Assembly (NCBI RefSeq): GCF_008123515.1 | Contig: NZ_VSSR01000033.1 | Coordinates: 16,751-80,750 of the forward strand | Length of the DNA: 64,000 bases | Source of the DNA: Bradyrhizobium cytisi | Lineage (GTDB): Bacteria; Pseudomonadota; Alphaproteobacteria; Rhizobiales; Xanthobacteraceae | Direction of reading: 5' to 3' | In this document: piece by piece, positions 17,543 through 26,213 of the stretch | Layout of the letters: each line of letters begins with the position of its first letter | Position numbering within the stretch: the first letter of the stretch is position 1 | Notes under the pieces: generated by a model | Database searches by the model: none | What the model saw: only the letters and a program-made list of their open reading frames with translations | Told to the model about the DNA's origin: nothing | Translations under genes and position numbers: made by a program

Positions 17543-18823
17543 TCACACGATGGGGCGATGATGCGGCTTGAACAGCCGTCCCTTCTCCACCACCACAACG
17601 ATCGCGAGCGCTGCAAGCGTCGACAGGAAGAATCCGATCGAGAACGGCAGCAGCGTGCCGTCAAAGCTCTGGCCGATCGCGGTTCCGACCGCGATGCCGA
17701 TCAGCGTCGTGATCGAGCCGTAGAGCGAGGAGGCGGTGCCGGCGATGTGGCCCTGCGGCTCCATCGCGAGCGCGGTGAAATTGGCGACCATCATGCCGAA
17801 CGAGAACATCATCAGCGCCGACAGCACCATGAACAGCGGAAGCGGCAGCACACCGAGGATCTCGGTCAGCAGCATCACGCCGGCCACCGCGGTGTAGAGC
17901 GTCAGCGCGCCGTGTGAGATCACGCGCATGCCGAGCGTGCCGACAAATCTGGCGTTGAGGAAACCGGCAATGGCGGTGCCGGCCGCGATCGCCGCAAAGG
18001 CGAGCGGGAAATAGTGGCCGAGGTGATAGATGCCGGTGAACACCTGCTGCGCGGAGAACACGAAGGCGAACAGCGCGCCCATGACGGCGCCGGCGGCCGT
18101 CGCATAGCCGATGGTCTGGCGGTTGGTGACGGTCTGGCGGAAGGCCGAGAGCACATCGGCGGGCGCCAGCGATCTGCGTTCGGACTCGGGAAGGGTTTCA
18201 GGCAGCCGCAGCACGCTCCATGCGAGCGCGAGCACGCCGTAGAGCATCAGCACGACGAAAATGCCGCGCCATTGCGTGACCAGCAGCACGGCCTGTCCGA
18301 ACGAGGGCGCGATCACGGGCACGGCGATGAAAATCATCATGGCAAGCGACATCACGCTCGCCATGCGGCGGCCGGCATAGCAGTCGCGCACGATCGAGGT
18401 CGCGATCACGCGCGTCGCGGAGGTGCCGAGGCCCTGAAGCGCACGGGCGAGCAGCAGCGTCTCGAACGAGGGCGCTGCGACCGCCAGCACGCTCGCCACC
18501 GCATAGACCGCCATGCCGCCGAGCAGCACCGGCCGGCGCCCGAACCGGTCCGACAACGGACCCATGACGAACTGTCCCGCGCCGAAGCCGATCAGGAAGG
18601 TCGACAGCACGAGCTGAAGATGGTTGGCGTTGGGAATGCCGAAAGCCGCCCCGATATTGGGCAGCGCCGGCAGCATCATGTCCATCGCGAGCGGATTTAG
18701 CGCCATGATGGACGCGATCACGACAACGAATTCGGGAAAACCCATCGGACGGTGCCCGGAGGACACCCAGTCGTCGGCATTGACGTCGGACAAGCAGCTC
18801 ACCTTTGATTCCAGAGCGCACAT
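17543..18823 (-). CDS. Bcr/CflA family multidrug efflux MFS transporter
   Basis: 426 residues with twelve predicted membrane helices. The DHA1 Bcr/CflA signature is clear: MALNPLAMDMMLPALPNIGAAF near the N-terminus, then GPLSDRFGRRPVLLGG (motif A) and RALQGLGTSATRVIATSIVRD (motif B region). It exports drugs or metabolites by proton antiport at the inner membrane. ATG at 18823 is used; the ATG at 18745 (before GFPEF) would remove a 26-residue hydrophilic leader, and neither has a strong ribosome binding site. Confidence 0.93.
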   Translation of the reverse strand: MCALESKVSCLSDVNADDWVSSGHRPMGFPEFVVVIASIMALNPLAMDMMLPALPNIGAAFGIPNANHLQLVLSTFLIGFGAGQFVMGPLSDRFGRRPVLLGGMAVYAVASVLAVAAPSFETLLLARALQGLGTSATRVIATSIVRDCYAGRRMASVMSLAMMIFIAVPVIAPSFGQAVLLVTQWRGIFVVLMLYGVLALAWSVLRLPETLPESERRSLAPADVLSAFRQTVTNRQTIGYATAAGAVMGALFAFVFSAQQVFTGIYHLGHYFPLAFAAIAAGTAIAGFLNARFVGTLGMRVISHGALTLYTAVAGVMLLTEILGVLPLPLFMVLSALMMFSFGMMVANFTALAMEPQGHIAGTASSLYGSITTLIGIAVGTAIGQSFDGTLLPFSIGFFLSTLAALAIVVVVEKGRLFKPHHRPIV

Positions 18824-18894
18824 CTAAGGCCCATGCTGCATCGCACAACCCACGTTTTGAGATGGCTGTCAGGCGGGACCGGGAGGGACAACAA

Positions 18895-18987
18895 ATGGTG
18901 AAGAGGTCGCCGGCTCAGGCAGATCGAGATCGTCGCCGCCGTCACGCGCGACTGGCCGCCCGCGCGTCGCGCCAGGCACAAGTTTGA
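18895..18987 (+). CDS. Possible 30-residue arginine-rich small protein
   Basis: An ATG at 18895 is preceded by a strong GGGAGGGA ribosome binding site about 8 bases upstream and opens a 30-codon frame ending at TGA. The product is very basic (DRDRRRRHARLAARASR). It lies in the 300-bp gap between the divergent MFS and glycosyltransferase genes. The ribosome binding site is the only support; I do not recognise the protein. Nothing else distinct is seen in this gap. Confidence 0.3.
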   Translation: MVKRSPAQADRDRRRRHARLAARASRQAQV

Positions 18988-19122
18988 AACCAGGGATTCA
19001 CCATAACACCGGGGACAACCAGTCGGGGAGATGAATCCGCAACGCATCCTGTCCAATGTGGCCTGACCGGACGCCGATCAGGCGGCGTTGAGGGGATATA
19101 GCGAGCAGGCAGGGTATCAGGG

Positions 19123-20430
19123 GTGTCGGACGTCACCGGAACAGCACGATGGTCGGGACCGTCGGCCGAGATGGCCGGCCAGCGCAACGCCCGGCTTGCC
19201 TGCCTGATCGCACTGGTGGCGGTGCTGGTGCTCGGCAATCTCGCCAACTATGCCGCGCCCGATATGAATTACGGCTGGGACGTCCGCGTCAACTGCGCCG
19301 CGGTCGAGGCCCATGTCGACGGGCTCGATCCGTACTACGTGAAAAATCTGAAGGGCACCCGGTTCTCTTATCCCTATCTGCCGGCGACGCTGGACGCCTT
19401 TCGTCCGTTGTGCGCAGGCGGCTTTCTTGTCGACCATCGCCGCGGCGTCTTTCTCGCCATCGCCGTGCTCTGTAGCCTGTTGCTGCCCGGGATCGGCCGG
19501 ACACGCAGCTTGCGCGACGTGGCGCTGAGGGGACTTTACGTGCTCGGCGCGTTCGTTGGTTTCGAATGGGTGCTGGCCTCGGGCAATTTCGCGATCCTCG
19601 GCGGCGGACTGACCGCCGCAGCACTTGCCCTTCTGCTTCGCCCCGCGAAGCCCGATGATCGGCATGATGTCCCTCGCATGGCAGGGGCGGCACTGCTCGG
19701 CATCGTGATGTCGTTCAAGCTGGTCTTCTGCCCGGTACTGGCCGCGCTCTATTTCCTGCCGCTGCCGCGGCGGCGGAAACTTGTCCTGATGACGGTGGCG
19801 GGCCTCGGCTTCGCGCTGCCGATCCTGGTTTCGGTCGTCTTCTATCCAGGCTTGTTCTCGAGCTGGTTGCTCGCGATCACGGGCGGGATCCCCGGTCAGC
19901 ATTCTGTCCAGATCGAGGAAACCAATCCGTCGCTGCTGCTGTGGGCACAGACCATCGTGGACCGCGTTGGACTTGCCGACAGCAAGCCGCTCGTGTTCGC
20001 CATTTACGCGCTGGCGGCGAGTGCGCTCGTGCTCGCGCCGCTCGGCTGGTCGCTGCTGCGCGCGATCCGCAACAATGAGGGATCGTTGCCGGCGCGCCTC
20101 GACCGCTGGCTGATCGATCATCCCCAGGCAGCGATGCGGATCACGGTGCTTGCGATGTACGGCCTCTATCTCTGCTCGCCGCGCCTGAAGGAATATGCGT
20201 TCTTCGAGCTCGCGGTCTACGCCGCCGTCCTGATCGTCGATCTTCCGGCCGCAGCCCTTGCAGCGGTCCTGACCATCGGCGTTGCCGTTCCGACGCTGGT
20301 CTCGATCACGGGGGTTACGATCGAAGGTGGTTTTGTCCAGCTCGCGGTCGCACTGATGTGCTTCTGGATCCTGTTGCTCGATTTTCGAGCCGAGCCGGAA
20401 CGCCTCGAGCAGAAGGCCGTGCGTCCATGA
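19123..20430 (+). CDS. GT87-like (DUF2029) membrane glycosyltransferase, copy 1
   Basis: 435 residues starting at GTG (AGGG ribosome binding site upstream). Roughly ten membrane helices are seen. After the first helix comes DVRVNCAAVEAHVDGLDPYYV, an acidic periplasmic loop typical of GT-C enzymes, followed by SYPYLPATLDAFRPLC. GT87 enzymes are usually polyprenyl-phosphate-mannose-dependent transferases for envelope glycolipids. The stop overlaps the start of the next gene (ATGA), so the two paralogues are translationally coupled. Confidence 0.8.
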   Translation: MSDVTGTARWSGPSAEMAGQRNARLACLIALVAVLVLGNLANYAAPDMNYGWDVRVNCAAVEAHVDGLDPYYVKNLKGTRFSYPYLPATLDAFRPLCAGGFLVDHRRGVFLAIAVLCSLLLPGIGRTRSLRDVALRGLYVLGAFVGFEWVLASGNFAILGGGLTAAALALLLRPAKPDDRHDVPRMAGAALLGIVMSFKLVFCPVLAALYFLPLPRRRKLVLMTVAGLGFALPILVSVVFYPGLFSSWLLAITGGIPGQHSVQIEETNPSLLLWAQTIVDRVGLADSKPLVFAIYALAASALVLAPLGWSLLRAIRNNEGSLPARLDRWLIDHPQAAMRITVLAMYGLYLCSPRLKEYAFFELAVYAAVLIVDLPAAALAAVLTIGVAVPTLVSITGVTIEGGFVQLAVALMCFWILLLDFRAEPERLEQKAVRP

Positions 20431-21788
20431 CGAGCGTCGCCTCGTCCGCAGACGCAGGAGCGGAGCGGTCGCTTGCCGCGGGGGCGCCGCGGAGGAGCCG
20501 GCTGAGCCGCTTCCTGCTGATCTTGGCCGTATTGCTCCCCACGGCGGTCGCCGTCGATCTCAGCGTCAACAACACCTTCGGCGCGGACGTGCGGGTCAAC
20601 TGTGCGGCGGTGGATGCCCATCGCGGGGGACGCGATCCCTATTTCGTCAGGAACCTGAAGGGCACTGATCTTTCCTATCCCTATCTTCCGGTCACCCTCG
20701 ATGCCTTTCGGCCGCTCTGTGCCGGCGGCTTTCTCGTCGCGCATTACAAGGCCATCTATCTCGTGCTTGGGCTGATCTGCGTGCTGCTGCTGCCCGGTCT
20801 CGGCAAGGGCCGCGAGGGCCTGCGCGACGTCGTGCTGCGTGGCGTGTTCGCGCTTGGGGGTTTTCTCGGGTTCGAATGGGTCCTGGCGAGCGGCAATTTC
20901 GCGATGCTGAGCGGCCTGCTGACGGCTGCATCGCTTGCGCTGCTGCTGCGTCCCGCGCAGTCCGAAGGGCGCGAGGATGCGGGCTTCGTGCCGCAGCTCG
21001 CCGGCGCGGCCCTGCTCGGCCTCGTCACCTCGTTCAAGCTGGTGTTTGTCCCGGTCCTCGCCGCGCTCTATCTCCTGCCGCAGCCGAGACGTCGCAGGCT
21101 TGTCCTGATCGCGGTAGCGGCGGGCATGTTCGCGCTGCCGATTCTGGTTTCAATGGTGTTCTATCCCGAGCTGTTTTCAAGCTGGTTGAGCGCGATCTTC
21201 GGCCAGATTCCCGGACAGCATTCGCCGGGAAGCGAGGATAATCCGTCTCTGCTCTTCTTCGCCCAGACACTTGCCGACCGCGTGTCGCTCGCCGGCAGCA
21301 AGCCGGTCGTTGCCGTGCTCTATGGGCTCATCGCGGTCGCGCTCGTGCTCGCGCCGCTCGGCATTTTCGTGTGGCGCATGGTCAGGGCACGGGGCAGGGG
21401 CGCGAACATCTCGCCGCTTCAGGCCCTCGACGACTGGTTGATGGATCATCCCGACACCGCGCTGCGCATCACCGTGCTCGCGATGTACGCGCTCTATCTC
21501 TGCGCGCCGAGACTGAAGGTCTATGCCTTTTTCGAGGCGGCGCTTTATGCCGCCGTTCTGATCGTCGACCTGCCTGCGGTGATGGTGGCGATCGTGCTGA
21601 CGATCGCGATCGCCATTCCGTTCGTGGTGGCGGTCTCCGGCATTGCGTTCGTGGACGGATTCGACCTGCTCACGGTCGCGATCGTCTGCTTCTGGATCCT
21701 GCTGTGGGCGCAGTCGGCGTCGTCAGCTCAAATGGTGCGGGCAGCCGGGGTCGAACCGGCACAGCGCTTGCGCACCGAGGGATTTTAA
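20427..21788 (+). CDS. GT87-like (DUF2029) membrane glycosyltransferase, copy 2, ending inside an antisense tRNA
   Basis: 453 residues from the ATG at 20427, which overlaps the previous stop. It is a clear paralogue of the upstream protein: DVRVNCAAVDAHRGGRDPYFV, SYPYLPVTLDAFRPLC and the late APRLKVYAFFEAALYAAVLIVDLPA segment match. The last 18 residues (MVRAAGVEPAQRLRTEGF) are encoded by the antisense strand of the tRNA-Leu gene, and the stop codon is the TAA in the anticodon region. This tail is therefore not ancestral protein sequence. The membrane core is intact and the enzyme is probably functional. Confidence 0.8.
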   Translation: MTSVASSADAGAERSLAAGAPRRSRLSRFLLILAVLLPTAVAVDLSVNNTFGADVRVNCAAVDAHRGGRDPYFVRNLKGTDLSYPYLPVTLDAFRPLCAGGFLVAHYKAIYLVLGLICVLLLPGLGKGREGLRDVVLRGVFALGGFLGFEWVLASGNFAMLSGLLTAASLALLLRPAQSEGREDAGFVPQLAGAALLGLVTSFKLVFVPVLAALYLLPQPRRRRLVLIAVAAGMFALPILVSMVFYPELFSSWLSAIFGQIPGQHSPGSEDNPSLLFFAQTLADRVSLAGSKPVVAVLYGLIAVALVLAPLGIFVWRMVRARGRGANISPLQALDDWLMDHPDTALRITVLAMYALYLCAPRLKVYAFFEAALYAAVLIVDLPAVMVAIVLTIAIAIPFVVAVSGIAFVDGFDLLTVAIVCFWILLWAQSASSAQMVRAAGVEPAQRLRTEGF

Positions 21789-21821
21789 GTCCCTTGCGTC
21801 TACCAATTCCGCCATGCCCGC
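21733..21821 (-). tRNA. tRNA-Leu (anticodon UAA)
   Basis: Read on the minus strand the gene starts GCGGGCATGGCGGAATTGGT, has a D-loop with GGTAGACGC, an anticodon arm GGGACTTAAAATCCC (anticodon TAA), a long class II variable arm (CGGTGCGCAAGCGCTG), the T-arm CCGGTTCGACCCCGG and the acceptor strand GCCCGCA. The CCA end is encoded (21733-21735). The acceptor stem GCGGGCA/TGCCCGC pairs fully. It lies antisense to the last codons of the glycosyltransferase gene. Confidence 0.97.
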
Positions 21822-21994
21822 TTGATCCAAAGAGATCAAACACTTAAGTCCCGTCCAGCCGTCTGGAATTGGCGCTTGCCGTGCTGGGCGGGCGGTTCTT
21901 CCTTAAGCGAGCCGGCGGCACAAGGCAAAGCCTCAATCCGGACATTTGGCCCTGCTTTAGGCATTCTCAATTCACGGGGACTATTTTTCCGGCC

Positions 21995-22405
21995 ATGGCT
22001 GCTTCGCTTTCCTCTTCCCTGCGCGCCTGCTGCGCGGTTGCCGCGCTGGTCGCGGCCGGCTTCGTGCTGTCCGGCTGCGCCGGCGTGAGCGAGACGATCG
22101 CTCCGGGCTTTGCCGATCCCGCCAAATACGAACTGTACGACTGCAAGCAGCTCGAAGGGGAGCGCAAGGCGCTCGCCGCCCGCACCGCCGAATTGCAGAA
22201 GCTGATGGACAAGGCGGAGACAGGGACCGGCGGCGCGGTCGTGTCCGAGCTCGCCTATCGCAACGATTATGTCGCGGTCCGTGGCTCGGCGCAGTTGGCC
22301 GACGACGCCTGGCGCAGCAACAGGTGCCGGGAAACGCCGCCCAATGCGGCGCCGGCGGCCGCTGTGCCGCAGCGGCCGGACATCAAGCCCGCTCCGAAAC
22401 GCTAG
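21995..22405 (+). CDS. Putative lipoprotein, unknown function
   Basis: 136 residues from ATG at 21995. A type II signal peptide ends in the lipobox VLSGC with Cys28 as the lipidated residue. The mature part has a predicted helix (KQLEGERKALAARTAELQKLMDKAE) and a proline/alanine-rich tail ending KPAPKR. Similar small lipoproteins with a YELYDCKQLEGER segment occur in Bradyrhizobium-type genomes, but no function is known to me. It is convergent with the flavin monooxygenase gene. Confidence 0.8.
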   Translation: MAASLSSSLRACCAVAALVAAGFVLSGCAGVSETIAPGFADPAKYELYDCKQLEGERKALAARTAELQKLMDKAETGTGGAVVSELAYRNDYVAVRGSAQLADDAWRSNRCRETPPNAAPAAAVPQRPDIKPAPKR

Positions 22406-22423
22406 GGCGCTGCGGCTCCTGCG

Positions 22424-23626
22424 TCAGGGCCGCCAGCCGTAGATCCAGTCCTGCCGCGCCAGCATACGGTCCGGCCCGAGTGCGCGGATCGCGAGATCGC
22501 GCGCGAGCGCGAACGGGCCGCCGAGATGATAGATCCGGCCTTGCTGCCGCGCGGTGCGCTGCACCTTCCTGACACGGGCCTGACGTATCAGGCCATATTG
22601 CTTCAGCGCAGCCGCGACGCCGGCTGCATCCTCGGCAGCCTCGATGCTCAGGTGCCGGGCGAGCACGGCTGCATCCTCGATCGCCATGCCGGCGCCCTGG
22701 GCTGCGAACGGCAGCATCGCGTGCACGGCGTCGCCGAGCAGCGCGACCTGACCCTCGCTCCAGGGGCATCCGTCCGGAACGGCGAACAGCGCCCATTTGC
22801 GCCAGCTGTCGACGGCGGCGAGCATCATCCGCGCCGTCGGCGGCCAGCGCGGCGCTGCGAACGCTTCCATCACCTCGAGAGGATCGCCGGGCGTGCTCCA
22901 GCCCGGCCTGTTCCAGGTGCCCGGCAGCACCGCGACCACGTTGAGCTGGCGGCCGCCGGCGATCGGGTAGGCGACGAGATGGGCGTTTGAGCCCATCCAG
23001 AGCTGGACCCGCCGCGCGGTGTATTCCTTGGGCAGCTGCGTGGCATCGAGCGTGCCGCGCCAGGCGATCAACCCGGAGAAGCGCGGCTGCACCTCGGGAA
23101 ACAAATGCTGGCGGACTGTCGACCAGATACCGTCGGCACCGATCAGGGCGCTGGCGAGATCGCTACGGCGGATGGTTCCGCTGCGATGGACGACCGTCAG
23201 TCCCCTGGCATGGGGAGCGACATCCTCGAACGTCGCGCCCAACTTCAAGTCGATATCGGGATGGTCTGCGATCGCGCCGGCGAGCGCGGATTGCAGGTCG
23301 GCGCGATGGACCACCCAATAGGGGACGCCGGCGCGATGGGCCGCGGGTTCGCCGAGCGGCATCCGCAAAAGTTCGCCGCCGGCCCGCGCGCTCATGATCG
23401 AGACCGCGTCCGGGACGACCGCGCGGAGCTTCAGCCGTTCCGTCAGACCGAGCTCGACCAGCACGCGGCTGGCATTGGGGGAGAGTTGCAGGCCGGCGCC
23501 GACGTCCTCGAGCCGCTCGGCCTTTTCCAGCACGACGATGCGAAAGCCGCAGGCGGCCAGCGCAAGCGCGGCCGTCAGTCCTCCGATTCCGGCACCGGCG
23601 ATGACGATCGTTCGCGGGAGGGCCAC
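22424..23626 (-). CDS. FAD-dependent monooxygenase, salicylate hydroxylase-like
   Basis: 400 residues starting at GTG (23624-23626). Class A flavoprotein monooxygenase motifs are complete: GAGIGGLTAALALAACG at 11-27, the DG motif ALIGADGIWSTVR near 165, and the GD motif VALLGDAVHAMLPFAAQGAGMAIEDA near 290. These enzymes hydroxylate aromatic rings with NAD(P)H and oxygen. The zf-CHCC gene ends 19 bp upstream on the same strand, so they are probably cotranscribed. The aromatic substrate cannot be inferred. Confidence 0.92.
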   Translation of the reverse strand: MALPRTIVIAGAGIGGLTAALALAACGFRIVVLEKAERLEDVGAGLQLSPNASRVLVELGLTERLKLRAVVPDAVSIMSARAGGELLRMPLGEPAAHRAGVPYWVVHRADLQSALAGAIADHPDIDLKLGATFEDVAPHARGLTVVHRSGTIRRSDLASALIGADGIWSTVRQHLFPEVQPRFSGLIAWRGTLDATQLPKEYTARRVQLWMGSNAHLVAYPIAGGRQLNVVAVLPGTWNRPGWSTPGDPLEVMEAFAAPRWPPTARMMLAAVDSWRKWALFAVPDGCPWSEGQVALLGDAVHAMLPFAAQGAGMAIEDAAVLARHLSIEAAEDAAGVAAALKQYGLIRQARVRKVQRTARQQGRIYHLGGPFALARDLAIRALGPDRMLARQDWIYGWRP

Positions 23627-23645
23627 CCCTGACCGAGGTGAACGG

Positions 23646-23891
23646 TCAGGCCACCTTGTCCTTCAGCACGCATTCCGGCGGACGGGCTTCGCCCGCCTTC
23701 AGGTCGGCGGCGAAGCGGTACAGCGTCGAGCAGTACGGGCAGATGATCTCGTTGTCATTGCCGAGGTCAAGGAAGACGTGCGGATGATCGAACGGAGGGT
23801 TGGCGCCGACGCACATGAACTCTTGCGAGCCGATCTCGATAACGGGGACACCGGCATCGTTATGGAAGTGCGGGACGACATGGTCGGACAT
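23646..23891 (-). CDS. zf-CHCC zinc-finger domain protein
   Basis: 81 residues with the zf-CHCC (NDUFS6-like) pattern: Cys27 in EFMCVGA, a histidine in FDHPHVFLDLG, and the pair CPYCSTLYRF. This domain is the zinc-binding part of a mitochondrial complex I accessory subunit, and free-standing alphaproteobacterial versions are common (established knowledge). The ATG at 23889-23891 is well supported by MSDHVVPHF. It sits immediately upstream of the flavin monooxygenase gene. Confidence 0.9.
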   Translation of the reverse strand: MSDHVVPHFHNDAGVPVIEIGSQEFMCVGANPPFDHPHVFLDLGNDNEIICPYCSTLYRFAADLKAGEARPPECVLKDKVA

Positions 23892-24109
23892 CGTAACTCA
23901 TCCTGGAGTGGCAATGGTGGCAGACACAATCACGAACTGACGCGGCATCATTAAGGCGCCGCGGACCATACTGATGGGTGCAGGTGATTGCTAGTCCAGC
24001 GGAACCGAAAGCTCCGCAATTGCCCCATGCTCATTTGCTCATGCAAATTCGACACAATCTTGCGGCCTGAGAGAAGCCCTTCTTTCGTCGGGGACGTTGT
24101 GTCGCAATT

Positions 24110-24140
24110 TTGGCATACTATGTCTGCGGACGCGTATAAT
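24110..24140 (+). promoter_or_regulatory. Candidate sigma-70-type promoter
   Basis: TTGGCA at 24110-24115 and a perfect TATAAT at 24135-24140 are separated by 19 bases, slightly wider than ideal. The gene for the membrane protein starts 59 bases downstream at 24199. The rest of the 307-bp gap after 23891 shows nothing definite. Confidence 0.4.
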
Positions 24141-24198
24141 TGCGGCAAAAGACGAACCATCAGGCGCAACTGATCTTAGGACCGTCCAGGCTTTCAGC

Positions 24199-25335
24199 AT
24201 GAAGTGGCTGCGAATCAGCTCAGCATTGACCGGGATCGCCGCATGCAGCCTTGTGCTCGTGCAGGTAGCACCGCATGCCCGCGAGGCCGGCGCGATTCTC
24301 GCCGCCCGGGACGATCCCGCGGCCCTGTCGGAACTCAAGCTCGATGCGGCTCTCGCGCACAACGACCGCCTGGTTCAGGACAATATCGAGGCAGCGCTCG
24401 CGGCCGGGGATGGCGATCTCGCCGACAGTTTTGTCACGCTCGCGCATGACCGCAACATCGCGCTGCCCGACGATCTCCTGAGCCGGGTCAGCGATGCCGT
24501 CAAAACTGAAAATTCCACATCGCATTTCGCCAGGCGCTTTGCCACCGGGCTCGTCACCGGCAATGCCGATGATGTCGCGAGCCTGTCCGGGACCGTTGCC
24601 GGCGATCTCTTCGTGATCGGCGATATCAGGGACATCGTCCGCGAAAGCAAGCATCTCGCCATGGGCGAGGACACCGACCGCCTCGTGCTCGGCCTGGCCA
24701 CCGCGGGCCTCGCGGTGACGGCCGTGACCTATGTGTCGGCCGGCGGTGCCGCGCCGGTGCGCGCCGGGCTGACGCTGGTGAAGGATGCCCGCAAGGTCGG
24801 ACGGCTCGGCGAAGGTCTCGCCGCATGGGCCGGCCGGTCGGCGCGCGAAGTGGTCGACACGCCGATGCTCCAGAATGCGGTCGCCTCCGGCTCGGTGCTG
24901 CGGCCGGGTGAGACGGTGAGCGCGATCGAGGCCGCGTTCCGCGTCGAGAAGGCTGGCGCGCTGGTCCGGCTCGGCAAGGACGTCACCCGCGTAGCCGAGA
25001 AGACCGGCACGCGCGGCGCCATGGACACGCTGCGCATTGCCGAGGGCCCGAAGGACGTCGCGCGGGCGGCGCGGCTTGCGGAAGCGCAAGGCGGCAAGAC
25101 ACGCGCGATCATGAAGCTGCTTGGCCGCGGCGCGCTGCTGCTCATCGGCGGCGCATTCGATCTCACGCTGTGGCTGCTCGGCGCGGCCTTGACGCTGTTC
25201 GGCCTGTTGTCCTCGATCAAGGCGACCACCGAGCGCCTGACGCAAGCCTGGTGCGATCGCCGGCGACGCCGCCGGCTCCGCCGGGCGCGGCTGGCCGCCG
25301 ACGCCGCTCTGGCAAACACGGCCGTCACGGCCTAA
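24199..25335 (+). CDS. Hypothetical membrane protein
   Basis: 378 residues from the ATG at 24199 (CCAGG ribosome binding site). The N-terminus has a signal-anchor-like helix (ISSALTGIAACSLVLVQVA). Residues 165-190 (LVLGLATAGLAVTAVTYVSAGGAAPV) and 310-345 (GRGALLLIGGAFDLTLWLLGAALTLFGLL) are further membrane segments, and the tail is arginine-rich. The middle contains an ALAAGDGDLADSFVTLAHDRNI helix. I do not recognise a function; comparable proteins are annotated as hypothetical in Rhizobiales. Confidence 0.8.
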   Translation: MKWLRISSALTGIAACSLVLVQVAPHAREAGAILAARDDPAALSELKLDAALAHNDRLVQDNIEAALAAGDGDLADSFVTLAHDRNIALPDDLLSRVSDAVKTENSTSHFARRFATGLVTGNADDVASLSGTVAGDLFVIGDIRDIVRESKHLAMGEDTDRLVLGLATAGLAVTAVTYVSAGGAAPVRAGLTLVKDARKVGRLGEGLAAWAGRSAREVVDTPMLQNAVASGSVLRPGETVSAIEAAFRVEKAGALVRLGKDVTRVAEKTGTRGAMDTLRIAEGPKDVARAARLAEAQGGKTRAIMKLLGRGALLLIGGAFDLTLWLLGAALTLFGLLSSIKATTERLTQAWCDRRRRRRLRRARLAADAALANTAVTA

Positions 25336-25360
25336 AGCGCGATCTTCGTCGCGCTTTAGG
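25331..25360 (+). terminator. Terminator hairpin overlapping the stop codon
   Basis: CCTAAAGCGCGA and TCGCGCTTTAGG form a perfect 12-bp stem around TCTTCG, followed by TTATTGTTT. The stop codon TAA of the membrane protein gene (25333-25335) lies inside the left arm. Confidence 0.65.
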
Positions 25361-25369
25361 TTATTGTTT

Positions 25370-25418
25370 GAGCATGATCTTGCCGGAAAACCGCTACACA
25401 CTTTTCCGGATCATGCTC
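25370..25418. repeat. Palindromic intergenic repeat, GAGCATGATC type
   Basis: GAGCATGATC at the left and GATCATGCTC at the right are inverted complements, with inner arms CCGGAAAA and TTTTCCGG. This hairpin family is widespread in intergenic DNA of Rhizobiales (established knowledge). It lies directly after the terminator hairpin and upstream of the alpha/beta hydrolase gene. Confidence 0.8.
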
Positions 25419-25457
25419 TAAGATCAATCTTCCCCCACAAACACTGCGGAACTGCTG

Positions 25458-26213
25458 ATGCCGAGCTTTCACAACGGCGCCGTTGAAATTGCCTACCTCG
25501 ACGAAGGCGAGGGCGATCCGATCATCCTGCTGCACGGCTTTGCCTCGAGCAAGAACGTGAACTGGGTCTACCCGACCTGGGTCTCGGAGCTGCGCAAGAA
25601 CGGCCGCCGTGCCATTGCGCTGGACAATCGCGGCCATGGCGACAGCGCAAAGCTCTACGAGCCCGCGCAATATTCGATTCCGACCATGGCCGGCGACGTG
25701 CTCGCGCTGATGGACCATCTCGCCATCCCGCAGGCCGACATCATGGGCTATTCGATGGGCGGGCGGATGACGGCCTGGCTCGGGCTGAACGAGCCGCAGC
25801 GGCTGCGCTCGGCGATCCTCGGCGGCATCGGCATCGGCGGCCTGATCGAGGGCACCGGGCCCGGCGAGAACGTGGCGAAAGCGCTGGAAGCTCCTTCGCT
25901 CGACGACGTCACCGATCCCGTCGGCCGCACGTTTCGTGCGTTTGCAGATCAAACCCGTTCCGATCGCCGTGCGCTCGCCGCCTGCCTGCGTGGCACGCGC
26001 GATCTCATGACCAGGGACGAGGCCGCGCGCATCGACGTGCCCGTGCTGATCGCGGTCGGTTCGACCGATGACGTCGCGGGTTCGGCCAGCGCGTTAGGAG
26101 CGATCATCCCCGGTTCGGAAGTGCTCGATATTCCGGGCCGCGACCACATGCGCGCGGTCGGCGACAAGGTCTACAAGACCGGCGTGCTGGATTTCCTGGC
26201 ACGGCGCGGCTGA
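25458..26213 (+). CDS. Alpha/beta hydrolase
   Basis: 251 residues from ATG 25458. The fold markers are LLHGFASSK (oxyanion loop, near 25), DNRGHGDS near 56-63, the nucleophile elbow GYSMGG with Ser99, an Asp in AVGSTDDVAG near 200 and a His in PGRDHMRAV near 230, giving a complete triad. Substrates range over esters, lactones and amides in this superfamily. There is no signal peptide. Its last 120 bases overlap the 3' end of the convergent membrane-protein gene. Confidence 0.92.
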   Translation: MPSFHNGAVEIAYLDEGEGDPIILLHGFASSKNVNWVYPTWVSELRKNGRRAIALDNRGHGDSAKLYEPAQYSIPTMAGDVLALMDHLAIPQADIMGYSMGGRMTAWLGLNEPQRLRSAILGGIGIGGLIEGTGPGENVAKALEAPSLDDVTDPVGRTFRAFADQTRSDRRALAACLRGTRDLMTRDEAARIDVPVLIAVGSTDDVAGSASALGAIIPGSEVLDIPGRDHMRAVGDKVYKTGVLDFLARRG

